From assembly GCA_033032175.1 (NCBI GenBank), contig CM065332.1, positions 2,837,501 through 2,901,500 on the forward strand: a stretch of 64,000 nt of DNA, in the 5' to 3' direction. Below, piece by piece: positions 45,901 to 57,150 of the stretch (its first letter is position 1; each line of letters begins with the position of its first letter). The position numbers and the translations under genes are program-made. The notes beneath the pieces are model-generated. The model had not been told where the DNA came from, did no database searches, and saw only the letters and a list, made by a program, of their open reading frames with translations. The DNA is from Saturnia japonica (taxonomy: Eukaryota; Arthropoda; Insecta; Lepidoptera; Saturniidae).

Positions 45901-46407
45901 ATAAAATTGAAGGTGTCTGTTTGTAATGTCAAAAAGAACAGTTTCTTTACGAAATGCACGTGAATGTATATACGGTACTTACAACAACAACAAAAAAAAA
46001 ACATTTAAAAAAAATTTGTATGTCTCTCTGTTTCTTCCAGATAATCTCCGAAACGGCTGGATTGATATTAACGGGATTTTCACTGGCAGATAGCTGATGT
46101 TATAAGAGTAATTTAGGATACTTTTATTTAAAAAAAATTAATGTTCCGTTGAAATAAAAATAAATCCAGAAAAACAAATCTGGGGCGCTTAAATAGCTTT
46201 CGCTGAGTAAACCATAAGAGATATATCAAAATATTGTAGTACATAACTGCAGATCATAAAAATATCTATAAAAAAGTCTGTAAGAGTATATGTCTATTTT
46301 CTAAGAATCAATCACATTAAGCGAAAGCGTAGGCAGCACGATCCGCAAGTATGCCTGATCGACGGCATTGTATAATCCACGCAAGCGCAGCCGCGGGCAC
46401 GGCTAGT
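45901..46407 (+). mobile_element. Helitron-like element H2, full length
   Basis: Left ATAAAATTGAAGGTGTCTG; middle ATAATCTCCGAAACGGCTGG, GATAGCTGATGTTATAAGAG, TATTTTCTAAGAATCAATC; right CACGCAAGCGCAGCCGCGGG then CACGGCTAGT. Non-coding. Confidence 0.7.
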
Positions 46408-47404
46408 CGTCAACATAAATAGATACTACTATACTTAAATTAAGTTGGTTAAATATATTTTAGTAGACTTTTCGATGATATGCTCAAATGCGTAATGGCC
46501 ACCAGGTCCAATTCTTATAAGAATTGTCGTTAATCTTCACACTAGACTGAAAGGCTTGTAAGACATCAATCAACAGCATTTTCTTATATTTAAAAACCTT
46601 TATAGACCTTTTTACCGTGTACGTTTGACGTGTCTATTTTAATTGAAATAAAGATGTGTATGTGTATTGTATTTAGTTTTTTTTTAAATATTTTTTTTAA
46701 TTCGCAAATCTTTCTGAACGAGGTACGTGGTATTAAATTGAGAAACATACGAACGAAGTAATGTTAGTACTCACATTCTAAGTGAAGTACGAAAATATCA
46801 ATGTGAACAGAGGGCGTGCATTTTGATGATATCGACATCGAAGTGACAGACACAGGATAGGTTGTTCATAAAATTGACATTCCATACATGGAATAACGAA
46901 CAGAAGCCAAATATTATAATAATTCGGAAAATTACTTCACAAATAAATCTCAATAAGGAAGCAGATAAGTTATAAGTAAACACAATACGAGTGTTCTTGA
47001 TAAATGTACTTACATAACTTGTAATGTTGTACTCACGTTAATGAACGTGAATAGTTTTAAATAAACAATTGAATATTTATGTGATTGTTGTAAAAGTTTA
47101 AACATATTATGCGTGTTTGAAATTTTTAAAACAATATTTTTGGACATTCTTTGCATACGACTGCGAAAAAGCAGGGTTGTGATTTTGGAGCGTCGGGATG
47201 TATCTGTCTCTATTTCTTTGGCATCTTCTGCAGCTTAAACGGCTTGATTGAATGGAGCATACGAGACGTCGTTAGATTCGTCTTAATTGTAGGAGTGATA
47301 TAGGTTAATTTAAGTAAAAAGTAAATAATAAAAAATATATTGTTTTGAGTCGTGTTTTTTTATGCAGTTGTGTTTTTTGTTTCCTTTTTATTATTTTAGC
47401 TTGT
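46408..47404. other. no gene seen
   Basis: AT-rich. A weak repeat-G-like ATTAAATTGAGAAACATACG occurs at 46731. The minus-strand frame at 46798 has no recognisable content. Confidence 0.4.
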
Positions 47405-47640
47405 TTATGTAGTAAGATGATGAGCTGGTGGTAAGCTATACAGTAGGTATAATATTAAAAAAATTACTACCACCGAAAGATCCGCAATCCATTGACGGTA
47501 GTCGCTGTTATACCGGCCTTCAAGCCTCTCGATATGCAGCTGGATATACACCGGTTGATCCCGAAACGCGACAAACCACAAAAAAATCACTTTGTCGGGC
47601 TTATCACTATGTCAATCGGGTAAATACCCCTACCACCTTG
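47405..47640 (-). repeat. LINE L2 3' end, minus strand
   Basis: Plus-strand landmarks GATCCGCAATCCATTGACGG, GTAGTCGCTGTTATACCGGC, GGATATACACCGGTTGATCC, CGAAACGCGACAAACCAC and CTTATCACTATGTCAATCGG. On the minus strand a frame includes DYRQWIADLSVVV, parallel to 30.7 kb. Confidence 0.55.
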
Positions 47641-47707
47641 TACATTCCATTTAAATTTAATTAATATCCTGTTATGTTTAGTTCATTAAACATTATAAAA
47701 TTCGGGA

Positions 47708-47890
47708 TAAAGAGGCTCGGTGGTAGCCGAACCCCGTATCGATTAACCTAGGTTCAAATTCTATGATGAAACTAAGCTTTCAGTGAAAGAAACATCGTGA
47801 TGAAACCATATTAGAGTACTTTCTAACGCCCACCTGGTTAGCTACTACCCTCAAGATGGAAATTTGTTACCAAGCACATAGGTGCTTGTG
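47708..47890 (+). repeat. SINE family A, partial
   Basis: GGCTCGGTGGTAGCCGAACC (A-box-like start), AGGTTCAAATTCTATGATG (B-box-like), CATCGTGATGAAACCATATT, CTAGCTACTACCC-like body and ACCAAGCACATAGGTGCTTG. Directly abutted by a hairpin MITE. Confidence 0.65.
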
Positions 47891-47892
47891 AA

Positions 47893-48033
47893 AATGTGTT
47901 TGTTAAGTTATTTATTCGTTTCAAAAAAACATCACTTGATACAAGGTGATGATTTGGCTTTTGATTATATAAGGCCAGAACGTACCTACAAGTGATGTTT
48001 TTTTGAAACGAATAAATAACTTCACAAACACAT
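47893..48033. mobile_element. hairpin MITE M2
   Basis: A 141 bp near-palindrome. The left arm 47893-47938 and the right arm 47989-48033 match at all but one position over about 45 bases (outer AATGTGTTTGTTAAGTT, inner AAAAAAACATCACTTG). The 50 bp loop contains AAGGTGATGATTTGG. No coding content; superfamily unknown. Confidence 0.75.
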
Positions 48034-48729
48034 TTTTTTTAAAACGATAGTGACTTGCTCTGAGTAAATATACAAAGTCACTAAAAATGTAGGAAAGTCA
48101 CTAATTTGGAAGTAATTTGTAAGTATTGTTATAGTTTGATGACATTTTTTATTAATAATTCGTCATTATTATGACGATAATTTTGCCTCATCGTAGGTAA
48201 CGATATATTTCTGAAGATAGAAACAATTGAAGCCCAGAGGCACTCTAATTGGCATACCTTAGAAATGGTGGTAGAAATAGTTTTATAGAGATGCTTCTTT
48301 TATCGAATATTTGCAATCATTGTAAAATGTGAACCCATGTAGATAAATGTAATGCCTAAAAACGCGTTCAAATTTATAAATAATAACATTTGAAGGAATA
48401 ACGTTTCAACATCAGAATTGATTTGTTCTTGAGAGGAAATTTACTAACATAATAAAGTAATTCAATGTAAGAAAAAAAAAAATACACTTAAGTATAATTA
48501 AGCGAACACACATCCGTATCAAAATGGAATTAGATATTTTTTTCTATTAAATGACGTATCTTAAGTAACATCTTCAGTTTAATTTAATGGTTCCATACAC
48601 GGAACAGGCGTCCGCATCGTGAGTTTTATAAAGATCAGCACTGAGCAACCGGCTGCCGAATTATTAGCGTCAAACACTTCCGAAGTACCAAGGATGGCTG
48701 AACGATTAATTTAAAAATTAAATGCTGAC
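48034..48729. other. probable intron start of the minus-strand gene
   Basis: AT-rich with no repeat assigned. If the donor at 48724-48729 is used, this is the 5' end of an intron running off the left of the window. An AATAAA on the minus strand near 48150 would be the only nearby polyadenylation candidate if instead the frame ends at 48718. Confidence 0.4.
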
Positions 48730-49131
48730 CTTCTCTTCCTGGATGGAATGGCCGCCGTTCTCAGATAGGGGTGTCGACGGCGCGCTGTATCCTTTCGGCC
48801 CGTCGTCCTGCGGCGTCATCTGCCGATGAGATTCGATCTCCTCGTTGTGCGCTCTGATCTCGTGCAGGCCGCTTTTGAACTCGCTCAGTCTCAGAACTGA
48901 CGGCTTGATCTCCGGCATCTCGTCAGGGTGTTCGTACCTTCTCAGATCGGCTAAATTCGTTGTTAAATGTCTATGGTGTTCTAAAGAAGGGGGCACTATT
49001 GATCTCAAATGTTCTATACTTCTATGTATGTGGGAATAATTGTCTACTGGTATTTCGGCCATTAACGGTGAGTTGTGATAGTCGAGACCGCCACCGTCCG
49101 GTCTGTAGTCTATAGTCCGTCCTTCCATCAT
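48730..49131 (-). CDS. coding exon of an unidentified protein (first coding exon?)
   Basis: An open frame of 137 codons on the minus strand begins MMEGRTIDYRPDGGGLDYHN. It is markedly GC-rich (about 60% over 48721-48840 by hand count) in AT-rich DNA, the clearest exon-like composition in the window. The product is hydrophilic, His/Glu/Ser/Pro-rich and probably disordered: SIEHLRSIVPPSLEHHRHL near residues 39-57, MPEIKPSVLRLSEFKSGLHE near 75-94, and a SAPSTPLSENGG stretch near 118-129. No signal peptide, membrane segment or catalytic motif. The start context is ACAAAATG. A donor-like AAG/GTCAGC lets the exon end after codon 134 in phase 0; otherwise the frame stops at 48718. No in-frame stop occurs back to the acceptor at 49155, so an internal exon is not excluded. 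I do not recognise the family; an extended N-terminal region of a nuclear or regulatory protein would fit the composition but is only a guess. Confidence 0.6.
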
Positions 49132-49180
49132 TTTGTTGATATAAAAATTTCTATCTAAATGTAAAAAAATGTTTCTCTCT
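49132..49180 (-). other. candidate splice acceptor and short 5' leader
   Basis: Minus strand: a T7 tract, ACATTTAG, then the exon from 49154 with a 23-base leader ending ATCAACAAA before ATG. Polypyrimidine content and AG placement fit a 3' splice site; computed by eye only. Confidence 0.4.
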
Positions 49181-51065
49181 ATTTTGGCACTGTTATATAT
49201 TAAAAAATACGTGTCTTGTGTCTCCGCTTGTTTAGATTTTTGTCATGGAATCGTTTCAGAGATCTTCCGTTTTCGTTTAGGCTGTAAAAACAACGATGTC
49301 TGAGTAAAACAAACAAAAAAAAAAAGAAAAAAATTAGGAAAAATGTCGAATTCCAAAATGCTTTATAATTTAAATTATTTGCTAATTTACAAGCTTATTT
49401 TAACTTGTTGTTAGTATGGGTCAAATCTTGCAACTTAATGTTTGGATGGCTATGCATGGTTAGCTAAATGACGACATTCTAATTCTAATATGGCAGACTC
49501 CTAAAGATGGCAGACCAGGTATGTTTTAAAGCACCCCCATGATGTCGGTATCAAGTGAAAAGGTTTGCAAAGAAAATACGTTTAAAAAAATCTTTATATT
49601 CAACGTTTCAATCATTTTATAAGCTTGTAGCGTAAATAAAAAGTAGAAAGGGGAATTTAAACTAAATAAATTTCTTGTGTGTTAGTTTGTTTTTATAAAT
49701 GTTTTTTTTTTTTTTGTTAAAATTCTTAATTCAAAATACGATTAAAAGATTATCGGCTATCTACGTACATGTAATCAGCGAGTTTAAAGACTGTCATGAA
49801 TTATTTTGAAACTAGATTTAGTGGGTAAAAAAATGTGTTGTATGTTTTTTTTTGTAGTGGCAAGCAGGTGACGAACGAAAGAAGTACTGCGTAGGTTGTG
49901 TCAATGATCTAGCCCCTAGCCCACATGCCGTATCGAATAAGGCTTCGATAATCACATAGACGGGTACAGACGTGCCCACAATACTTGCAATTGGTTAGTT
50001 ATGATTGTATCTCAACCCTTATATAGGAATTATCCATCAGTATATTTAACACGTTTTTCTACTTATAACTTAACGTAAGTGCGCGAGTTGAATGTAGTCG
50101 TCGTCTGAGGTGAAATAATTGATAAAAAATGTTTGATAATAAATTATTATATTGTTTAGTTCATTATGATAACCAAGATGTAAATGTTAAATTGAAAACA
50201 ACGTTAAAATTTATCGACCTCCTTATTATCGATAGCAATAATTGTAATACGGTCACAGCACTATCAAATTTCTTAACTTTGCATTCAACTGGCGCGATTT
50301 CTATAAGTATGATATTTGAAACTGTATTATGGAATTATTTTTTTACTTAATGTAGTTTGGTTATTGTTTACAAGAAAAGAGAATAATTTAAATTCCACAA
50401 AAACTCCCTGGACAATTTTAACAAGAGAGCCGCCATCTTAAAACTATGTTTGAAGATTACATAAATAATTAGAAGTCTATACTATTCACGTTATGTTGGC
50501 AGAATTGTGGATGGAAACAGTTCCCATTAAATAAATAAAAAAGTAAAAGTATTTTATACATGATGTTACAAATCCGACTAAACCGCAGGCATAAACTAGT
50601 CTAGTAATATAAACTCCGTAAGTTATTATTACTCAGTCAGTACTTATGTAAATATATTTTATAAACTATTTTGCGTCCACCTGTACCCGTGGTTGCCAGG
50701 TACCAGGCACACATGCCTGTCAAAGACATAATTGCGCGTATAGAAAAGAAAACAAGCCAATTCTACTGCTACTAACCGGAGCTGTTAAATAAAAATCGAC
50801 CTTATTTTGTAATATATAAATATAAAGTTGGTATGAAGTTTAGTTATTAGATTATTCGGCCGGTGTACAGCGGGCCCCACGGTTGATCGACTGAGAGATT
50901 TGTAATGATAATGCTTGGTTCGGCAGAGGTAGTCAGTTTGTTTGGAGCAAGTAATTAGATTTCTTATTAACATTTTTTTGTTTGTTATTTTAATGTATTT
51001 TCTATTAAAAAGTGACAATATTAAATACCACAGATTAAATCAATTTGTGAGTATATCTATACACT
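49181..51065. other. probable intron 1 (downstream half), no repeat assigned
   Basis: AT-rich with T-runs at 49704 and 49845. A GC-richer segment at 49855-49970 has no partner. No exon-like open stretch. Confidence 0.4.
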
Positions 51066-51066
51066 T

Positions 51067-51572
51067 AATAAAATTGAAGGGATTTTTTGCAATACCAAAA
51101 TAACGGCTTTTTAATAAATGTATATGAAAGTAAACACGATACCTATAGCAAAAACCCGTTGTTAAAATTTTTGTCAGTCTGTCTGTCTGTTTGTTCCAGG
51201 TAATCTCCGAAACGGTTGGACCGATTTTGACGATAATTTAACTGGTAAATAGCTGATGTTATAAGGAGTAACTTAGGCTACTTTTATTTCAGAAAAATAA
51301 TTAGGGTTCCACGCAATTAAAAAAAAAAATTGGTCATGATGAATCAATTCAGGCGCTTAAATGGCTTATGCTGAGTAAACCATAACAGATATATCAAATG
51401 AATGTTCTACATAATTGTAGACATTAAAAAGACTTACAAAAAATTCACCAAGAGTATATGTCTATCTTCTAAGGAACACCCACAATAAGTATTCTTTCTT
51501 TAAATAGCCGGGAGCGGGGAGCAAGATTCGCGCGGGCATTCTGTAGTCCACGTGAGTGAAGCTGCTGGCCAA
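51067..51572 (+). mobile_element. Helitron-like element H2, near full length
   Basis: Left ATAAAATTGAAGGGATTTTT; then TCTGTCTGTTTGTTCCAGGT, AATCTCCGAAACGGTTGGAC, GATGTTATAAGGAGTAACTT, TATCTTCTAAGGAACACCCA; right GCGCGGGCATTCTGTAGTCC, then CACGTGAGTGAAGCTGCTGG in place of the CCGCGGGCACAGCTAGT end. Confidence 0.7.
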
Positions 51573-52343
51573 CCATACCAAGTACAACCATGGCACGCCA
51601 TCAGCCGATGCATATCCAGTCAACAAGGAATAGAGGGATCGTAACCAGCATGAACATGGTGATAAACTTGTCATAGTGGTTATTTTGGTTAGTCGCGAAT
51701 CGGGATCATTCATTGTTTAACCAGTTGTGACTATTCGTGAGTGATGAGGTGATGACAGAAGGTGGTGTATTTATGTGTTTGAAGGAGTTTATTTTCACAG
51801 TAAACAAAATCACCGTGATAAGTTACTGTCATATTTGAGAACCATTTAAGCTATCCACAGAACTAATTCAGCTACTAGCTAAGTGAAAACTTGTGTAGGA
51901 CTGATTGGATAGGGAGTAAATTCATGTAAGTCGTTATCGACATGGTCACGTGACGTGTTAACGATAACACTATAATATCTCTTCCTATTAGTATAACTTA
52001 TTGCGCTGGACCAACTGTGAATGTACATTCATATTATATAATAAATAGTATAAAATATATTAATATTCTCAATATAGGATATATAGTTTGAATAACGATG
52101 GAAACGAAGTCTTTTTAGCAATAATACCTAAAAATTAAGTACATCATTAATTATTTTTTAATACCTACAATTACTATGCAGTGCGTATTTTATACTAATT
52201 TGGGAGTTATTTTACTAACGTGATAAAACAAATTTGTTGTGTGAAATAGTTTTCATTTACAACTTTTAATTTCAGATCAAACAATTAAATTGGATATCCA
52301 AAAATAACAACTCTTTGTTTATAGTTTTAAGGTTTCACTTATG
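51573..52343. other. no gene seen
   Basis: 51580-51720 is GC-richer (CCATCAGCCGATGCATATCC) and may be more transposon sequence. The rest is AT-rich. Confidence 0.35.
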
Positions 52344-52530
52344 TCGGCAGTCCTCATGACTGCATTGTCTTTTTTTACATAATAATAATATCAGCCTAAA
52401 GGCGGGCACCACTGCTGGGCAAAGAGATCTCATCTCGTGAGAAGAAACGAGTTTAATCATCACTCGAGCTCACGAATTGGGGATTTCGAACGCCGAGAAA
52501 TCCACCGATCTATATATTTTCCACATGCAG
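52344..52530. repeat. unclassified repeat cluster V
   Basis: GTCGGCAGTCCTCATGACTG then a CATTGTCTTTTTTTACAT tail, which recurs as GTCGGCAGTTCTTATGATTG and CCTCTTTTTTAAA at 53077-53110. Next to it GGGCACCACTGCTGGGCAAA and AGATCTCATCTCG resemble a common lepidopteran repeat body. Confidence 0.45.
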
Positions 52531-52729
52531 TGGTAGGTAGTATATTTTACTTTTTCTTTGAGAGATAAATTTTATTACTATTCAGCAGACACTAATCGTG
52601 ATGTTTACAATTCGGCATAATAAGTGCAAATGTCTAATAAAAAATAGGCAGTTAAGAATAATTTTTTAAAAGTGAAAAGTTCTTTAGCTGCGTTGAACAA
52701 TTTTTGGTAGGGGGAAAATTTATTGGTTC

Positions 52730-53110
52730 GCGTCACCGATGACCTCGACATGCTCGTGACATATTGCTCGCTTGCGTCAGACTAGCGAGGCATAGTATAG
52801 CGGCCTTTTTTTTTCTGACTGACTATGCTGTTAGCCTTAGGGGTCCTGAAGCCTCTGACGGCTTTTACAGCTTCACCGTGACTTGGGGGCGAGCTCTTAG
52901 GGCAGTCAGCCGCGATTATAGCGGCCTGTGTACATGCACGGATATATACTCGATTGTATCATATGCGTGTTTGAGTTTTTGGATGGGTAAAACCTTGTGG
53001 TTTTGCGTCACCGACACATGCTCTGCAATAATTCAGACCAAAACATTTGGAAATTCAAAATTGAGCTTTACAAATCTGTCGGCAGTTCTTATGATTGCCT
53101 CTTTTTTAAA
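52730..53110 (+). repeat. unclassified repeat U, copy 2, with flanking duplicated motifs
   Basis: CCTCTGACGGCTTTTACAGC, TTCACCGTGACTTGGGGGCG and GGGCAGTCAGCCGC match 37635-37755. TGCGTCACCGA occurs twice nearby (52729-52740 as CGCGTCACCGATG, and 53004). The 117-codon open frame over this is repeat-derived. Confidence 0.5.
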
Positions 53111-54494
53111 TTATTAAATACTCATACGTTATAAATGAACATCCATAAGTAATTTGTTTTTTTATTTACTCGAAATCTTTGTTTTGATTTATTATGATTA
53201 ATAATATGTAATTATTATTATATAGCGCGTTTTGTTCGAAAAATTTTACACATTTAAATTGTAATATTTAATTAGTCAGATATTTAAATCGATTTATATG
53301 CTTAATTATGGAAATTTCTTCACTTCTTATATTATTTATGCATTTGTTTTCATTTTATTATTTGTCTTTACCATATTAACTGAATACATTATTTGTTTGA
53401 CTCTCTGATTTTTTTAAGTATGGCTTTCTGCCTATGTAGGCAATTTCACCACTGTCAAGTGTTACAAGTACACGTTATAAACGAGTGAAATTATTATTGA
53501 AATTGACATATAAAACATAAAAAGTAACGAGATTTTTTATGCTTATAGTCCTATGATTATATATATACATGTATATATTAAAAAAATTGTCTCACAAGTC
53601 CTATTGCCTTACAAATTGTAAATATGTAGCCATCTTACACTTTTCATATCTCAAATCGATAAATATTGGTATCTTAAGTCAAATACTCAAAAAATATTTA
53701 TTTATTGCCCCAAATTTGATATGATTGACCTTGAAATTGACCTTGTCATCTAGTGCATGTGTAAAATTGAACTTACCGCGTATTAATTTCAGGGAAATTT
53801 AACTACGCACTTTAAATGATTTAAAAAAAACAACATGCGCACGCGTTTATATCTGTAGTTCGAAATTGTACATTTTTTATTGTAGATATTGACAGTAAGA
53901 TCTTGTAAATATCAAGTATATAGATATACACCATGAATTAGGTAAGCTGGACGATTGCGGAGGAAAATAATTAAATAAAATCGCGAAGAATTAGAAAAGT
54001 AATCACAATCTAGCGGAAGAAAAGGAAACTATCCTACACACTGTTTGATGTTGTTTATTTGTTTTGAAGTATTGTCTTGACTATTTAGATTGAATATAAT
54101 TAGTAATAATTGGAATTACATATCTAAAAAGTTATACGGAACATTGAAAAAGGGAAAATCGGGCTCCGGTGCATGAAGGGATATAAATAAATTGATTATT
54201 CAAAAGAATTTTACAATGCAAGGATAAAATGGAGATCCTTTTTTTCTATAAACATAGGGTTTTAATGAAGCGGTATTACTAAATACAAGTAACCGCTCAC
54301 GATTTCGTATGCGTTAATGACATTATGAAATTTAATAATAATAAAACATAACATGAACGTAGTTGATAAGCGAAATAATTTTATAAATAAGTAAATAGAT
54401 TATCTGTTACAAACATACTCACAAATTTTTATTACCTGTTTGTAATAGAAGTGTACCTAGATAGAATAAAAATATTGTGTTTTATTAATTATTG
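53111..54494. other. no gene seen
   Basis: Very AT-rich, with a TA-rich microsatellite-like stretch at 53555-53580. No exon-like composition. Confidence 0.45.
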
Positions 54495-54720
54495 CAGCTT
54501 TGCTTCTACTCGCGACTTTGTCTGCGTGGACGTCAGAATCAGGTCCAGATAACAATGACAAATATGTCAATTACCGGAATAAAACGTATCCTATATGATA
54601 ATCTAGATTATAAACCGTTCAGCCGGTTTCGCGTGATTGAATAACAAATAAACTGTCACATTTATAAAATGAAATACTACATTTTAGGACTATGCCTTTC
54701 GCAAAGCTACAGTAGATGAT
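54495..54720 (-). repeat. TCAGCCGGTTT-type DNA-element remnant
   Basis: CTCGCGACTTTGTCTGCGTG, TAAAACGTATCCTATATGAT, ATAAACCGTTCAGCCGGTTT and CGCGTGATTGAATAACAAAT are the landmarks of a common lepidopteran non-autonomous repeat. Ends undefined. Confidence 0.5.
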
Positions 54721-55739
54721 GGCGTAGTAAGCGTTAGTTCAATAATAAATTAGAAATAATTTTTTTGTAAGTAAAATATGCGTTTGCTAAGTGACCATTT
54801 GTGTTTTCGTGATCGCTGGACCGTGGTATACAAGGTTACTTGGCGAGAACTGATCCGATCTTGGATAAAGTCGTTTATAATTTAAATTTATTGTGTAAAA
54901 AAAATTCCGGGGCATACCGAATTGATTTGTCGTGAATTTTTCTCAACTTTAAATTGTTTATAAAATTTATAATTAAAATTAAGAACAGTTGCCTTACATT
55001 TTCTACCCTTAAGAATGAACATAGGTACAGGTAGAGTACTTGGGTAGGTATCTAAGTATAGAAAACTTGTTAAGACGTGAATCGAACTTTAAACCTTGCA
55101 CGAAAAAACTATTTAGAAATTGTGCCAATATGTATATTATGTTATATTTTTTATTTATTGAAATAACCTTATAATACAATAAAGTTTACAAAAAATTGTT
55201 TTTATTTTATTTTTATAAGAATATAATCCTAAGAAATAACAATAAAACAAACTATAACGAATTTTAATATTTTATTTCTCTTTAATAAACAAATGCAATT
55301 AATAGTTAGCATAATATATTATTGTTTTATGGTAAAATATTTTAAAATAATTTCAATATTTATTAACACATTAAAAAATATATAATTTAAATATCTAAAC
55401 ACTTAAAGAAGGTTTTATAATTTAGAATTTTATTACAGAAACATGAATATAATAATATTATTTTATAAAAATTATAAGAATATAATTTAAACAGCATTTT
55501 GGAATTCGCATTTAATAGTTATACAAGTTGATTTCAACTTGTAGAAAGACAAAAATCCTCGAAGTTATAAAACTTTTTAATATATTTAAAAATATACACA
55601 GCAAAGCAGGTTATCTGGGTTAATAAAAAAGTTTGATAACAAAGAACAAACTAAACACATATCGCAAATCAATTCAAAAATAAAGCAGCGACACACTGGC
55701 CAAAAATATTTCCGTATTTATAGTCCGGACATTAGTCAA
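54721..55739. other. no gene seen
   Basis: AT-rich; 55200-55480 is almost pure A/T. Nothing repeat-like assigned. Confidence 0.45.
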
Positions 55740-57150
55740 GGTCGAGTTTGACAGACGGCGGCCGCCGAGTCACTTTAGAATTACAACATCCACCTCTCCC
55801 GGGAGGGGTGTTACGTAGGAACTCGTCCTCCTATCCGGGAGATTACGGGAGGACCACAGATAACTTGCTTCTAATAAAATTAACAAAAAAAGAAACGTAC
55901 CTTTCACTATTGAAATATCTTCAGTCACCAATTATTATTTATCACTATAAATCACAGTTTGTTCTTATAATAATGTCACTAAATATCACATAATAAAGGT
56001 AACACTAAGTCACAACACGTCCAAAAGGCAACAGTCCGTGGCTACGTAGCCAAAATTACTCAAAAAATCCACGTGCGACGCGCAAATAAACATTAAAAAA
56101 AAATTACTTACGCCGGCCGAGAAAAAAAAACCCCGAACCGTGCTCTTGACCCTGCGATAAAATAATGAATGTCGAACGACGTTACTAGGATCCAAATTAC
56201 CGAGATATTTTTTGTGTTCAATATTTTAGTGCGCTATACAAATTTATAGTTATGGATGGTCCACACGTGAGTGTCCCGTCCCGCTCGCTCTAGACGAGTC
56301 GCTCATGCACCGGCCGGTTGCAGCTAGATCGAGAATCAACACATGTGGTCGCAGAAAAAGCCGGCCTCTAAACTCAATTCGTACGGATAAAGTACGGTAT
56401 GGATTGACGTCGGTCGCATCACAAAAATGCAGTACAAAATACCCCGGTCGCCCGCCTTTAGACCGACGCGGTAAAAACAAGACTGAAATTCAGATCTATA
56501 GTAGAAAAAGCGAACTACACCGCGCGGGGTACACTAACACATAAAAATGAAAAAATCACACGAACAGCCGACATTGACAGTTGAGCTTAAAAAAATCGGA
56601 GTGGGGGACTCGTCCGCTCCGTTTCCTTGTATAGCTTCGTCTCGTTCTTACGGCGTGAGGCCGCACGCACACACTGATTCCGTGGTTAAGCGAAAAAAAT
56701 GTGTACACATTTTTTTATTATTCACGATTTTTATGTGTGTAAGTGGGCTTGGTGCGAGAGAAATGGCACACTTCGGAGTCCCTTGCACGACACGAGGGTG
56801 AGCGAGAGGGCGCGCGTCGCCACGTGCTCGTCCCCCGGTATTAAATAATAATTAAAATGGCTACATCACCGGCGTACGGCAATACTGTTTGGTAGACGAT
56901 TTTTTGGCCGAGCTTTTGTCTTTTTTATCGAACTTTTTGCGTAATCGACGAAAACGTTGTAAGATGCGGTGAAAAACTTCGCACGTTATGACAGAAAAAA
57001 AACAAAACAACGAACCGATTGACACATAACAAACAGAATACGCGCAGAAAAAGTCGCGCCGCGGCGGCGGGGTAAAAAAACCAAGGACACCGAGCTTGAA
57101 AAAGAAGTTATTGATTAAAACGGGGGCTCTCATTGACCAGAGTTAAATGA
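55740..57150 (-). promoter_or_regulatory. CpG-rich block, candidate promoter and first exon
   Basis: The longest GC-raised, CpG-containing stretch in the window, with sub-blocks at 55755-55860, 56250-56470, 56590-56680 and 57050-57075. Minus-strand core-promoter candidates are TATAAATT at about 56242-56249 and the arthropod initiator TCAGTC with A at 56484. Neither is decisive. The block sits upstream of the coding exon on the same strand. Short open frames on both strands (56250-56480, 56305-56544, 56861-57133) show no recognisable protein. Confidence 0.45.
56106..56112 (-). other. candidate 5' splice donor of a non-coding first exon
   Basis: Minus strand GGCCGGC/GTAAGTAA: six of six intronic consensus bases (GTAAGT). 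Located inside the CpG-rich block, it would splice to the acceptor at 49155 across about 7 kb. A second donor-like AAAG/GTACGT lies at 55895-55901. Confidence 0.4.

Noticed and set aside
52764..53117. 117-codon plus-strand open frame
   Set aside because: Runs through repeat U, which recurs at 37.6 kb, and ends in low-complexity sequence.
56305..56544. 79-codon plus-strand and 76-codon minus-strand frames in the CpG block
   Set aside because: GC-rich DNA is open by chance; Arg-rich translations without conserved motifs, more likely promoter or untranslated leader.
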